64,000 nucleotides of DNA from Aidingimonas lacisalsi (GTDB lineage: Bacteria; Pseudomonadota; Gammaproteobacteria; Pseudomonadales; Halomonadaceae): NCBI RefSeq assembly GCF_008079445.1, contig NZ_VRYH01000002.1, positions 580,821-644,820 of the forward strand. Direction: 5' to 3'. The position numbers were made by a program, and so were the translations under genes. The notes under the pieces were generated by a model. It was not told the origin of the DNA. It did no database searches and was given only the letters and a program-made list of their open reading frames with translations. Shown here in pieces: positions 1 to 9,057 of the stretch. The first letter of the stretch is position 1; every line of letters starts with the position of its first letter.

Positions 1-16
1 GGCGCCTGACGACGCC

Positions 17-103
17 CATCGCGACTGACGTCGCTCCCACATGGAACCCGTGCCACCGGGATGGTGAGGTTGTGAGGGGCGTGGGAGCGGTTTCAACCGC
101 GAT
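17..103. repeat. REP/BIME-like dispersed repeat, copy 1
   Basis: Two small hairpins face each other. The left is GCGAC-tgac-GTCGC followed by TCCCAC (21-40). The right is GTGGGA followed by GCGGT-ttca-ACCGC (81-100). The outer arms CGCTCCCAC and GTGGGAGCG are also mutually complementary. The same design recurs at 63834-63908. It sits just after the stop codon of the minus-strand NRDE gene, a usual position for extragenic REP elements. The family is inferred from structure and resemblance to pseudomonad REPs. Confidence 0.7.
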
Positions 104-112
104 AAGGCGGTG

Positions 113-895
113 TCATGCGCGGTTATTCATGTCCAGCGAGAGTGCGGTTTCCCCCAGCCATTGACCGCCCGGCCCATAACGGCGCTCGGCCATATCGATA
201 TGGCCGTCGGCATGCCATGTAAGCCAAGTCATTGCGCGTGTCCCGTAATCGTCACCGACGATAAAGAGGGGGGACAACTCCCGTTCCCGTGCAAGGCCGA
301 TGCCCGTCTCGGGGAGTCGTGAGTCATCACTCTCCTGGTGGCTGTCACCCATGACGTCCAGGGCATCGTCGGGCCAGCGGCCCGATGTCAGACACCAAGC
401 CAGACCGCGTCTGGCGCGTTCGGTCTTCGGCCAGGGCGTATCGAGCGAGGCATTGGAGATGGCGTGTTGGCCGGGGGGCACTCGCAAGAGTTGGGGAGTG
501 CCGTGTCCATGGTGTAAGTGCCAGACATGCTCACCGTCGCTGGTCAGCAGGTTGAATCCCGCATATGCCGCCGCCCGGCGGGTGGCTAACTGATCCAGCC
601 AGGCCGGCAGGTCGTCGCATTCGAGTGCGTCGCGGACGAGTTGGCCGCGGCTGGGTGGGTCGGCCGGGGGGACGAGTGCCGTGTCGCGAACATTGGTGAC
701 TGCCGCCAAGCGTCCACGACGGTGAACGGCCAACCACCCACCGCCGGCAACCAGGTCCCGGCCACCGACGATATCGGGTGTCTCTTGCCAGGGTGACAAC
801 GGTGCCGTGTCACGGGCATGGAATTCATCCCGATTGGCGATGAGACGCAGCCTGATGGCGGCCTCGGGGCGGAAGTCAAAAGCGATCAAGCACAT
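113..895 (-). CDS. NRDE (TANGO2-like) family protein
   Basis: This 260-residue protein starts with Met-Cys, as is typical of the NRDE/TANGO2 family, and carries the defining Asn-Arg-Asp-Glu motif near residue 22. The N-terminal Cys makes it look like an Ntn-type fold. The biochemical role of bacterial members is not settled; eukaryotic TANGO2 has been linked to haem and lipid handling. There is no signal peptide or membrane segment, so it is probably cytoplasmic. The length is normal for the family. It is transcribed divergently from the response-regulator gene at 993, with about 97 bases between the start codons, so the two may share a promoter region. Confidence 0.85.
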   Translation of the reverse strand: MCLIAFDFRPEAAIRLRLIANRDEFHARDTAPLSPWQETPDIVGGRDLVAGGGWLAVHRRGRLAAVTNVRDTALVPPADPPSRGQLVRDALECDDLPAWLDQLATRRAAAYAGFNLLTSDGEHVWHLHHGHGTPQLLRVPPGQHAISNASLDTPWPKTERARRGLAWCLTSGRWPDDALDVMGDSHQESDDSRLPETGIGLARERELSPLFIVGDDYGTRAMTWLTWHADGHIDMAERRYGPGGQWLGETALSLDMNNRA

Positions 896-992
896 GAGGG
901 AACCATAGCGTCAAAGGCGCTGCCATGCCATGACATCATCGTCGTCGCCAAGTACACTCAGGGATTCGATTCGACCGATAACAGGGAAGCAT

Positions 993-2372
993 ATGCGCGT
1001 CGAGGCACGCACGGAAAGCCTCTGGCACCGGCTGGTATGGCCGATACTGTGGCGGTTGCTGCTAGCTGAAGGGGTGCTGATCACGTTATGCGTCATCGGG
1101 TGGGGAGCGATCTGGATTGCTTCTATGCCTCCGGCGCTGGTCTGGCAGGCGCACACCTGGCTGGTTCTGGCCCTGTTGTCGGGCACCGGGACCATCGTTG
1201 CCATCTTTTTCGTGATGCTACGCCAACGCCTGAGGCACTGGGAAGCCGCTATCGATACCCCTTGTGATCGCCTTGAACATCTGCTGCGCGAGGTACAGAA
1301 GGATCTCCCTTTCTGGCTGAAACCCCAGCGGTTGCTGCCGGTCAAAACCGAACCTCAGGGCCCCTTGTCCCGTTTCGAGACCTTGCTGGATGGACTCGAA
1401 ACGCTGCTGGACCGCCTTGGCAAACGCCCTCGGCTCGAGCAGATGCTGTCTGCGGCGAGTCAACCCGCCTTTATCGTGCGTCACGATACGCTGGTAGAAA
1501 CCAACACAGCATTCGAGCAATTGGTCGGACGCACCCGAAGCGACCTGCGGGGTATCGGGCCGCATTATCTGTTGCGCCATGACGAGCGTGATGAAGATGC
1601 CAATATCGTGCGGATTCACGATGCCCAGGGACAGTGGCACGTTTTCCGTCTGGTGACCTTGAAGGACGGGGAGGACTACCAGCTCGGTGTGCTTGAAGAC
1701 GTGCAGGAGATTCGTCAGCGCATCTCTCAATTGACCCTCTCGCGTGACCATGCGCGCGAGGAGTCGCGGCTGAAATCGAATTATCTGGAACTGTTGCAGC
1801 GTGAGCTGAACCCTTTGGTGGTCGAGCTCAACGAGCTCTTTGCCCGGCTCGACATGGCCGATGAAAACTTGCTGGTGCGCGAACGTCTGGCGGATATCGC
1901 AGTGCTGGTTGCCAATCTGGTCGATACGCCGGAGAGCCAGTCGCCGACGGTAGAGCCCGAACCAAAGCCGGTCGAGTACCGGATTCTGGTCGTCGATGAC
2001 GGGCCAGTGAATACCATGCTGGCGCACAACGTGCTCGAATCACAGGGATTGACCGTCGACACGGCCGATAATGGTCGCATTGCGCTGGAAAAAGCGCGCC
2101 AGATGCATTATGACCTGGTGTTCATGGATATCTTCATGCCCGACCCCGATGGCATTGAAACGAGCCGCCTCTGGCGTGCCAGAGAAGCGACGGGCGAGCA
2201 GACGAGGCGCAGTGTGCTGGTGGCACTGACCGCCAGTGCCACTGACGAGGACCGTCGGCGCTTCGCCGATGTCGGTATGGATGACTGCATCGCCAAACCG
2301 TATCGGCCGAGTGAACTCGTCGACATGATCCAGCGCTGGTTACCGCAGGCACTGCAGGCTCGCTCGACATGA
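993..2372 (+). CDS. membrane PAS / response-regulator hybrid with degenerate kinase core
   Basis: This 459-residue protein begins with two transmembrane helices (about residues 10-80). A PAS-like domain (about 150-250) and a coiled helix follow, and a CheY-like receiver domain ends the protein (about 345-455). The receiver has VVDDG, the phospho-acceptor Asp in FMDIFMPD and the AKPY lysine. The central helix contains RELNPL where histidine kinases have HELRTPL, so the phosphorylated His seems replaced, and no HATPase_c domain follows. It therefore looks like a hybrid kinase that has lost its catalytic part. I chose ATG 993 over 930 because AGGGAAG lies just upstream. Its stop overlaps the next gene by 4 bases (ATGA). 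Confidence 0.8.
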   Translation: MRVEARTESLWHRLVWPILWRLLLAEGVLITLCVIGWGAIWIASMPPALVWQAHTWLVLALLSGTGTIVAIFFVMLRQRLRHWEAAIDTPCDRLEHLLREVQKDLPFWLKPQRLLPVKTEPQGPLSRFETLLDGLETLLDRLGKRPRLEQMLSAASQPAFIVRHDTLVETNTAFEQLVGRTRSDLRGIGPHYLLRHDERDEDANIVRIHDAQGQWHVFRLVTLKDGEDYQLGVLEDVQEIRQRISQLTLSRDHAREESRLKSNYLELLQRELNPLVVELNELFARLDMADENLLVRERLADIAVLVANLVDTPESQSPTVEPEPKPVEYRILVVDDGPVNTMLAHNVLESQGLTVDTADNGRIALEKARQMHYDLVFMDIFMPDPDGIETSRLWRAREATGEQTRRSVLVALTASATDEDRRRFADVGMDDCIAKPYRPSELVDMIQRWLPQALQARST

Positions 2373-3169
2373 TGACGGCCGTGGTCATATGGGGTGCATA
2401 CCTGGTGCTGGGCGCATTGGCGGGTACCATGGCCGGTCTGTTCGGTGTCGGGGGTGGCCTGATCATCGTGCCCGTTCTCGTCATGGGCTTTGGCCTGCAA
2501 GGGATCGACGAAGCGGTGATCATGCACCTGGCCGTGGGCACGTCGTTGGCGACCATCATGATCACGGGCGCCTCTTCCGCCTGGAGCCACTACCGGCGAG
2601 GGAGTCTGCACTGGCCCTGGTTTCTGGCGTTATTGCCGGGGTTGATACTCGGGGCGATTGCCGGTGTCTTCATCGCTGGGGCATTATCCAGTGGCTTGTT
2701 GGGCACCCTGTTCGGCGTGTTCGTCTGGCTGATGGCCATACGGTTGGCCGTGGGATTCACGCCGCGCGTCGGTCACCGTGCCCCGGGGCGGGCCGTCATG
2801 GTACTGGCCGGCGTCGTGATCGGGGCTATCTCATCGCTGTTCGGTATCGGCGGCGGGGCGCTGACCGTGCCCTGGTTGTCACGTGCCGGCGCCTCCATGA
2901 CCCGGGCGGTTGGAACATCCGCAACCTGCGGCTTGCCAATTGCCCTGTTCGGTACCCTGACATTCATGGCAATCGGCTGGGGCGAGGCCCGTCTGCCTGC
3001 CATCGCGACCGGATTCGTGATGTGGCCCGTGGTACTCTGCATTGCCATCACCAGCGTGCCTTTTGCCCGTTTGGGAGCGCGCCTGGCGCATCGTCTGCCG
3101 GCACGAGTCCTGCGCCTGGGGTTTGCCACACTGCTGGCGGTGGTCGGGACCAAGTTCTTGTTGTCATAA
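2369..3169 (+). CDS. TauE/SafE family sulfite exporter-type membrane protein
   Basis: This 266-residue protein is almost entirely hydrophobic, with about eight membrane helices. It contains the family's two internal repeats with glycine-rich motifs (GLFGVGGGLIIVP near residue 25 and SLFGIGGGALTVP near 155). TauE/SafE proteins export or import small sulfur-containing or organic anions. The substrate cannot be read from the sequence. The start overlaps the stop of the upstream response-regulator gene (ATGA) and lgt follows 9 bases downstream, so the three are probably co-transcribed. Confidence 0.88.
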   Translation: MMTAVVIWGAYLVLGALAGTMAGLFGVGGGLIIVPVLVMGFGLQGIDEAVIMHLAVGTSLATIMITGASSAWSHYRRGSLHWPWFLALLPGLILGAIAGVFIAGALSSGLLGTLFGVFVWLMAIRLAVGFTPRVGHRAPGRAVMVLAGVVIGAISSLFGIGGGALTVPWLSRAGASMTRAVGTSATCGLPIALFGTLTFMAIGWGEARLPAIATGFVMWPVVLCIAITSVPFARLGARLAHRLPARVLRLGFATLLAVVGTKFLLS

Positions 3170-3178
3170 GGATTCTCC

Positions 3179-3961
3179 ATGCTTGCTTACCCCAATATCG
3201 ATCCTGTGGCCTTTTCTCTGGGGCCGTTGACTATCCACTGGTATGGCCTGATGTACGTCATCGGCTTCGTGGCGGCGTGGTGGTTGGGCCGTCGCCGTGC
3301 TGATCGCCTCGGTGTGAGCCAGGATGCGATTGGTGATCTGCTCTTTTACGGTGCCTTGGGGGTCGTCGTCGGCGGGCGTGTCGGTTACGTGCTGTTCTAC
3401 GGCATGGGCCGATTCCTGGAAAATCCGCTTTGGCTGTTTCAGGTCTGGGATGGCGGCATGAGTTTCCATGGCGGCTTGCTCGGGGTGTTGCTGGCGGCAC
3501 TGTTCTTCGCCCGACGGCACGGCCTGGCGTTCTTCACACTGACCGATTTCATCGCACCGCTGGTGCCTATCGGACTGGGGGCGGGGCGTATCGGCAATTT
3601 CATCAATCATGAACTGCCGGGGCGGGTCACCGACCTGCCCTGGGGCATGCCGTTTCCCGGTATGGGGCCGCAGCCCCGCCACCCGTCGTCGCTGTATGAA
3701 TTCCTGCTCGAAGGCGTCGTGCTGTTCATCATCCTGTGGTGGGTATCGGCGACGCCGCGTCGGCGTGGCATGATCTCGGGGCTGTTTCTGACACTCTATG
3801 GAGTGTTCCGCTTCGCCGTGGAGTTCGTGCGCATGCCCGATGCGCACATCGGCTTCCTGGCCGGGGGGTGGTTGACCATGGGCATGCTGCTCTCACTGCC
3901 CATGCTTGGCTTCGGCATCGTGCTGCTGGCCTGGTCACGTCGTCAGCCGATGACCAATTAG
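3179..3961 (+). CDS. lgt: prolipoprotein diacylglyceryl transferase
   Basis: Lgt transfers diacylglycerol from phosphatidylglycerol to the lipobox Cys of prolipoproteins in the inner membrane, the first step of lipoprotein maturation. The 260-residue protein has about seven membrane helices. It shows the Lgt signature [14 protein letters not shown] (about 139-152), the HGGLLG segment near 98 and VGGRVGY near 65. The ATG follows an AGGA-type ribosome binding site at 3168-3173. The lgt-thyA order is the usual gammaproteobacterial arrangement. Confidence 0.96.
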   Translation: MLAYPNIDPVAFSLGPLTIHWYGLMYVIGFVAAWWLGRRRADRLGVSQDAIGDLLFYGALGVVVGGRVGYVLFYGMGRFLENPLWLFQVWDGGMSFHGGLLGVLLAALFFARRHGLAFFTLTDFIAPLVPIGLGAGRIGNFINHELPGRVTDLPWGMPFPGMGPQPRHPSSLYEFLLEGVVLFIILWWVSATPRRRGMISGLFLTLYGVFRFAVEFVRMPDAHIGFLAGGWLTMGMLLSLPMLGFGIVLLAWSRRQPMTN

Positions 3962-4097
3962 CGTAAAGTGTTGGGGAGGAGTGACGATGCGAACAACCTG
4001 TGATGAGACGGATGAACAATGGCCAGTCCTGGCTTGTGCCGTTGGTGAAAAGTACACTACCTCTCCATTTTCCTAGACCGGAAACGACCTGACCGCA

Positions 4098-4910
4098 ATG
4101 GATTCTCCAGCACTCGAACAGCCTTATCTCGACCTGATGCGCCAGGTATTGGCGCAGGGCGTTGCAAAGCACGATCGTACCGGCGTCGGTACGCGCAGCA
4201 TTTTCGGCCATCAGATGCGTTTCGACCTGGCGCGCGGTTTTCCGCTGGTGACCACCAAGAAACTGCACTTGCGCTCGATCATCCACGAATTGCTATGGTT
4301 TCTCTCCGGCGATACCAACATCCGTTATCTGCAGGATAACGGGGTGTCGATCTGGAACGAGTGGGCCGATGAGAACGGTGACCTCGGCCCGGTCTACGGC
4401 TATCAGTGGCGTAGCTGGCCACGCCCGGATGGCGGTCATGTCGATCAGATCGCCAATGTCGTCGCGCAGATCAAGACGAACCCGGATTCGCGGCGGCTGA
4501 TCGTCTCTGCCTGGAACCCGGCGCTGGTCGAGAACATGGCCCTGCCACCGTGCCACTGCCTGTTCCAGTTCTATGTGGCCGAGGGGCGCCTGTCCTGTCA
4601 GCTTTACCAGCGCAGTGCCGATATCTTCCTGGGCGTGCCGTTCAACATCGCCAGCTATGCGTTGTTGACGCGCATGATCGCCCAGGTCTGCGGCCTGGCG
4701 CCGGGCGAGTTCATCCACACGCTGGGCGATGCCCATCTGTACGCCAATCATCTGGAGCAGGCCGAGCTGCAACTCTCGCGTACGCCGCAGTCGCAGCCTC
4801 GGCTCTGGCTGAATCCCGCGGTGAACGACCTGTTCGCCTTCCGCTTCGACGATATCCGCATCGAAGGGTATGACCCGCATCCGGCGATCAAGGCAAAGGT
4901 GGCAGTATGA
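4098..4910 (+). CDS. thyA: thymidylate synthase
   Basis: ThyA methylates dUMP to dTMP using 5,10-methylenetetrahydrofolate and releases dihydrofolate, which FolA recycles. The 270-residue protein is close to the usual 264. It shows the phosphate-binding DRTGVGTRS segment (about 28-36), the catalytic Cys in [12 protein letters not shown] (about 152-163), and the substrate-binding [17 protein letters not shown] region. Its usual partner folA lies 4.1 kb downstream, beyond a porin and a phosphonate-type transporter. A terminator follows at 4972. Confidence 0.97.
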   Translation: MDSPALEQPYLDLMRQVLAQGVAKHDRTGVGTRSIFGHQMRFDLARGFPLVTTKKLHLRSIIHELLWFLSGDTNIRYLQDNGVSIWNEWADENGDLGPVYGYQWRSWPRPDGGHVDQIANVVAQIKTNPDSRRLIVSAWNPALVENMALPPCHCLFQFYVAEGRLSCQLYQRSADIFLGVPFNIASYALLTRMIAQVCGLAPGEFIHTLGDAHLYANHLEQAELQLSRTPQSQPRLWLNPAVNDLFAFRFDDIRIEGYDPHPAIKAKVAV

Positions 4911-4971
4911 TCTTTTGATCGTGTAGCACGTGTATGCTTTTCACGGTGTATAGAATTGCATCTGCATCAAT

Positions 4972-4996
4972 AAGCCGCCCTTTGAGGCGGTTTTTT
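4972..4996 (+). terminator. rho-independent terminator after thyA
   Basis: A CCGCC / GGCGG stem (4975-4979 with 4986-4990) is followed directly by six T residues. It separates the thyA transcript from the porin gene that follows. Confidence 0.8.
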
Positions 4997-5038
4997 AAGT
5001 TTTATTACATGATTTTTATTATTTAATTAAATCTAATG

Positions 5039-5052
5039 TAACATTAATGTTA
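5039..5052. promoter_or_regulatory. palindromic operator candidate upstream of the porin-phn cluster
   Basis: TAACATTAATGTTA is a perfect 14-base palindrome. It lies in a very AT-rich stretch (about 4990-5090) upstream of the porin gene, in an otherwise GC-rich window. It does not match the PhoB box (paired CTGTCAT). The regulator is unknown. The position suits an operator or activator site for the porin-phnDCE genes. Confidence 0.4.
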
Positions 5053-5172
5053 TGATTTCATAAGAAATTATTAACTGCATCGTCATATTTTCCCTGCAAA
5101 GTTACCGCCGAATCCATGGGGTTCTTCGGTTGCCTTTGGCAATATTTTCAGAATCTATTTTTGGTGACTTTT

Positions 5173-6183
5173 ATGAGCAGGGTGACGATGAAAACGGCGG
5201 TGGCATTGGGGGCCACTTTGGTTGCTGCTTCCGCTCAGGCTGAAGACTTTGAGGTCGGTGAGAACACCACGATGTCTCTCTTCGGCACGATCGAGCTGAA
5301 ATACAATACCAGTCATGTTATTGACAATAATCAGGGTGACACAGAAAGCGAGTCCGGTTACGAAGATAATGGCTCCAGCATCGGTGCGGGCGTTGAGCAC
5401 CGCTTTGATAATGGCCTTACGGGTTACGCAATTGCCGAGTTCGAGCACGATGCCAACGAGTCCGATGGCTCGGTCAAAGAAGATGTCGCCTTTGCAGGGC
5501 TTCGTGGTGATTTTGGTGAGGTGCGTGCAGGGTCTTTCGACAACATCTATACCGCAGCCATTTACGACCTGATCGATCCGTTCGAGACGGCTAGCCTGGG
5601 TGAGGAGGTCGTCAGCGAAGAGGACAACCAGATCGCCTATTACAGCCCGAGTTTCGATGGTTTCAGTTTCGAGCTGATGGCGCGTATCAAGGGCGACAAA
5701 GAGTCGGAAACCGGGGATAACGATCAGGGCATCGCCGGGGTCGTCAAGTACGCCGCCGATACCTGGGCGATCCATGCCGGTTTCGATGATCGTGGCGCCA
5801 ACGCAGTCGAGGGGCCTAATGGTGAGTTTACGACGCAAGACCCGGTGTATGGGGTAGGTGGCCTGGTCAGCCTGACCGATGATCTCGGCCTGGCTGCCCG
5901 CTATTCCGTGCAGGAAAATCTCGAAGGCTCCAGCGATGGCGATGAAACGGCATTCTATGGTGCATCGCTCAGCTATGATTATGGCCAAGGCACCGTTTAC
6001 GGCGCGGTACAGGAAGTCGATCCCGATCAAGGGGATAGCGACACTCAGTTCGCCGCCGGGGTGAACTACTCCATCGTCGACAACCTGTACGTCTACAGCG
6101 AGTACGGCAGTTATGACCCGGCCGATAGCGAGGTCGGTGAGATCGACACCCAATACGAAGTGGGTGCCGTCTACGAATTCTGA
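5173..6183 (+). CDS. Gram-negative outer-membrane porin (acidic)
   Basis: This 336-residue protein has a signal peptide ending in SAQA before EDFEV and then amphipathic beta strands typical of 16-stranded porins. It ends in a C-terminal aromatic residue (EVGAVYEF), the beta-barrel assembly signal. It is very rich in Asp and Glu, as expected of halophile surface proteins. The start is uncertain: ATG 5173 (MSRVTMK) or ATG 5188 (MKTAVALG) both give a signal peptide; an upstream ATG at 5116 gives an awkward N-terminus. phnD begins 85 bases downstream, so the porin may be the outer-membrane entry for the ABC transporter substrate. Confidence 0.88.
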   Translation: MSRVTMKTAVALGATLVAASAQAEDFEVGENTTMSLFGTIELKYNTSHVIDNNQGDTESESGYEDNGSSIGAGVEHRFDNGLTGYAIAEFEHDANESDGSVKEDVAFAGLRGDFGEVRAGSFDNIYTAAIYDLIDPFETASLGEEVVSEEDNQIAYYSPSFDGFSFELMARIKGDKESETGDNDQGIAGVVKYAADTWAIHAGFDDRGANAVEGPNGEFTTQDPVYGVGGLVSLTDDLGLAARYSVQENLEGSSDGDETAFYGASLSYDYGQGTVYGAVQEVDPDQGDSDTQFAAGVNYSIVDNLYVYSEYGSYDPADSEVGEIDTQYEVGAVYEF

Positions 6184-6268
6184 TCCTGACCCAGGCGCTC
6201 ACGGAGGCGATCCGCCCCTACCACGCCAGGGACACGGCTTTACAGAAACTTGTTGGAAGGAATGCAAG

Positions 6269-7159
6269 ATGCATATGTCCATGAAACGACTGCCTGCCGC
6301 GATGGTGGCTGCAAGTACCTTGATGATGACGGCCGGCGTTTCCGCCAATGACGACTTGACCGATGTCTGTCCGTCACCCATCAAAATGGCCGACACCGGT
6401 ATCGAAGGCATGGGGCCGCTGGATGAGGCATTCGGCCCGTTTGCCGAGGAATTCGAGGCCACGACCGGGCTGGAATTGGAAATGTTCAGCCTGAGTAACC
6501 GCACGGCAGCCGGCAATGCCCTGCAATACGATGATGTCGACCTGGTGTTTGCCGGTCCCTCCGAGTTCGTGCTTTTCGACGGGCTCAGTGATATCGAGAT
6601 TCTGTTTGCCATTGAGCGTCCTCATTACGGCAGCAGCTTCTTCGTGCCGGAAGACAGTGATATCGAGTCTCTCGAGGATCTGGAAGGCAAGCATGTGGCG
6701 CTGAAGGATACCGGCTCGACCAGTGGCCATATCATTCCTAGCAAGATGCTGGTGGAAGCCGGTCTTGACCTCGATAAGGACCTCGAGATCACCATGGCCG
6801 GTGATGCTCGGGTAGCGGCGCTCGTCAATGGTGATGTCGACGCCATGGGTGGTGGCAATCGCGATATCGAAGAGATCGAAGCCTCGGATCCCGATGGCGA
6901 CTATCGAGTGATTGCCAAGAGCGATGTACTGCCCGGCGACCCCGTGATCATGCGCGGCAATCTCCCGGAAGACTGCAAGAGCGGTTTGCGTGACTCGCTC
7001 CGGGCCAATGACGATGCGCTATGGGAAGCCCTGGTAGCGACTGATCGCAATGAGGACAAGTTCCTCAATCGTGACTCGTCCATGGGCTTCGATCGCACTG
7101 CCGAAGACTATGAAGTCATCGAGCAGGCCTACGATGCGGCAGGCATCGAGCTCGAGTAA
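6269..7159 (+). CDS. phnD: phosphonate/phosphite-type ABC transporter substrate-binding protein
   Basis: This 296-residue periplasmic binding protein of the PhnD/PtxB family has a signal peptide ending at VSA before NDDLT. Its body contains the two-lobed features of the family, including DTGSTSGHIIPSKML (about 151-165), which forms the oxyanion pocket, and the early YDDVDLVFAGPSE segment. ATG 6269 was chosen because GGAAGG lies 8 bases upstream; the longer frame runs back into the porin gene. No phosphonate lyase or phosphite dehydrogenase gene lies nearby, so the substrate (phosphonate, phosphite or another oxyanion) is open. Confidence 0.88.
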   Translation: MHMSMKRLPAAMVAASTLMMTAGVSANDDLTDVCPSPIKMADTGIEGMGPLDEAFGPFAEEFEATTGLELEMFSLSNRTAAGNALQYDDVDLVFAGPSEFVLFDGLSDIEILFAIERPHYGSSFFVPEDSDIESLEDLEGKHVALKDTGSTSGHIIPSKMLVEAGLDLDKDLEITMAGDARVAALVNGDVDAMGGGNRDIEEIEASDPDGDYRVIAKSDVLPGDPVIMRGNLPEDCKSGLRDSLRANDDALWEALVATDRNEDKFLNRDSSMGFDRTAEDYEVIEQAYDAAGIELE

Positions 7160-7328
7160 TCACCTTCATCGCTGATCGTTTCTTTCTTGCCATAGTGGAC
7201 GTGGAATTCGGCACAAGGACGTGCCTGTTTCCTGTTTTGTCATTATCCATTCATATTCTTTGATCAAGGTCACGGGAAAGTACGTGGCGGTGCGCCTCAC
7301 GTTGTTTCCTTTTTCCCGGAGTTCTCAA

Positions 7329-8132
7329 GTGACAGCCATTCAGGTCCAGGACCTTCACAAGTCGTTCGATTCTCTTCATGTACTGCGTGGTATCGATTTC
7401 GAGATCGCTCAGGGCGAATGCGTCATCCTGTTGGGGGCCAACGGGTGTGGCAAGTCGACACTGATGCGTTGCCTCAACGGATTGGAGCGGCCCGACCGGG
7501 GGAATGCGTACATGCATGGCACTGACATTGCGACTGCCGACGCCAGGCAACTATGTCAGCTACGTAGACAGGTTGGTGTCGTCTTCCAGCAATTCAATCT
7601 GGTGCAAAATCTTAGTGTCTTTCAGAACGTTCTCTATGGCGCGATGGGGGAGCAGCGTTTCGGCCTGCTCGCCACACTGTCCCCTCTGGCTAACGACGCC
7701 CTGCGCGAGCGTGCCATGTACTGTCTGGAGCGGGTATCGCTGGCGGATAAAGCGAAACATAAATGTCGTGAGATCTCAGGTGGTCAACAGCAGCGGGTTG
7801 CTATCGCACGTACGTTGATGCAAGAGCCATCCGTGCTGATCGCCGATGAACCTGTTGCCAGCCTCGACCCGAGCGCCGGACGCAATGTCATGAATCTGTT
7901 GATGGCCATTGTGGAAGAGCAACGCATGACCGTGCTGTGCTCGTTGCATCAATTGGAACTGGCTAGCGAGTATGGCGATCGGCTGATCGGCATGAAAGCC
8001 GGCCGGATCGAATTGGATGCCAGTCGCGACACTGTCGACCATCAGCGTATGGCATCGCTGTATCAAGGTGACGTCAGAGTAGATCACGTACCGACCACAC
8101 ACCACGAACGCCCAGTGACAGCCAGCGTATAA
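7329..8132 (+). CDS. phnC: phosphonate-type ABC transporter ATP-binding protein
   Basis: This is the ATPase subunit that energises PhnE. It has Walker A GANGCGKST (about residue 34), a Q-loop (VFQQFN), the ABC signature SGGQQQRVAIART and Walker B VLIADEP followed by the D-loop. The GTG start at 7329 is preferred because a CGGAG ribosome binding site precedes it; the result is 267 residues, normal for PhnC. The gene is 16 bases from phnE and 169 bases from phnD. Confidence 0.93.
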   Translation: MTAIQVQDLHKSFDSLHVLRGIDFEIAQGECVILLGANGCGKSTLMRCLNGLERPDRGNAYMHGTDIATADARQLCQLRRQVGVVFQQFNLVQNLSVFQNVLYGAMGEQRFGLLATLSPLANDALRERAMYCLERVSLADKAKHKCREISGGQQQRVAIARTLMQEPSVLIADEPVASLDPSAGRNVMNLLMAIVEEQRMTVLCSLHQLELASEYGDRLIGMKAGRIELDASRDTVDHQRMASLYQGDVRVDHVPTTHHERPVTASV

Positions 8133-8148
8133 AGCGAGTGCCATCCTG

Positions 8149-8961
8149 ATGAGTCAAGTGAAACGTCCTGCAGCACCAACGACACCTCCACCTACCCGTT
8201 TCAAATCACCGCCCGTCTTCGCCTGGCTCTTGATAGTGACGTTTCTTGCCCTCTTTCTGCAGGGTGTCGTCGCGACCGAGATCAGTGTGGAGCGGTTGTT
8301 GAGGGGGGCGGTCAATCTCGTTCATTTCATCGGCAGAGCCTTTCCGCCGGACCCCACGGATATCAACACCATCGGTTGGGCCATGCTCGAGACCATGAAT
8401 ATTGCTGTCGTTGGTGTAACGGTCGGCGTATTGCTGAGCATCCCGTTCGCACTGCTGTCGGCGCGTAATACCACTCCCTGGCCCTGGGTACGCGTAATGA
8501 GCCGACTGATGATTGCCGCCATGCGGACAGTGCCCGACCTGATCTGGGCCTTGATCTTCGTCGTTGCCGTCGGGCTCGGGCCCATGGCAGGCGTTCTGGC
8601 GATCATCATGGACACGATCGGTTTCGCCGCTCGCTTTTTCTCCGAGCGTATCGAAGAAGTGCACCCAGGTCCCTCCGATGCGCTTACGGCGACGGGCGCC
8701 GGGCGGCTATCCGTCATCGGTGGCGCCATTCTGCCGGAGACGCTGGCCTCGATGACGGCCACCAGCCTCTATAGCGTGGAAAAGTCCATACGCTCCGCCG
8801 TCACCCTGGGTCTAGTCGGCGCCGGAGGCGTAGGTGTCGAATTGGCGGCCGCGATGCGGCTATTCAATTATGACGAAGCGTTGATGATCATACTGGTCAT
8901 ACTGGTCGTCGTGATCGGCTTTGAACAACTCTCTTCCGCGATCAGGAAACGCGTCATTTGA
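8149..8961 (+). CDS. phnE: phosphonate-type ABC transporter permease
   Basis: This 270-residue inner-membrane protein has about six helices and the binding-protein-dependent permease motif (EVHPGPSDALTATGAGRL, about 168-185) that contacts PhnC. Only one permease gene is present, as in simple PhnDCE or PtxABC importers. It completes the transporter with phnD and phnC and is followed 96 bases later by folA. Confidence 0.92.
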   Translation: MSQVKRPAAPTTPPPTRFKSPPVFAWLLIVTFLALFLQGVVATEISVERLLRGAVNLVHFIGRAFPPDPTDINTIGWAMLETMNIAVVGVTVGVLLSIPFALLSARNTTPWPWVRVMSRLMIAAMRTVPDLIWALIFVVAVGLGPMAGVLAIIMDTIGFAARFFSERIEEVHPGPSDALTATGAGRLSVIGGAILPETLASMTATSLYSVEKSIRSAVTLGLVGAGGVGVELAAAMRLFNYDEALMIILVILVVVIGFEQLSSAIRKRVI

Positions 8962-9057
8962 GAGGTGGCAAACCGTAGGCTCGGCCATGCTCGGTCCTGT
9001 TTCTCGGCTGTCGATTGCGCTAGGATGCGCTTGTTCGCAATGATAGCTGGAAAACTC

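Noticed and set aside
5116..5172. Longer start for the first porin at ATG 5116
   Set aside because: It would place an aromatic-rich segment before the signal peptide. The later ATGs at 5173 and 5188 give a standard signal peptide.
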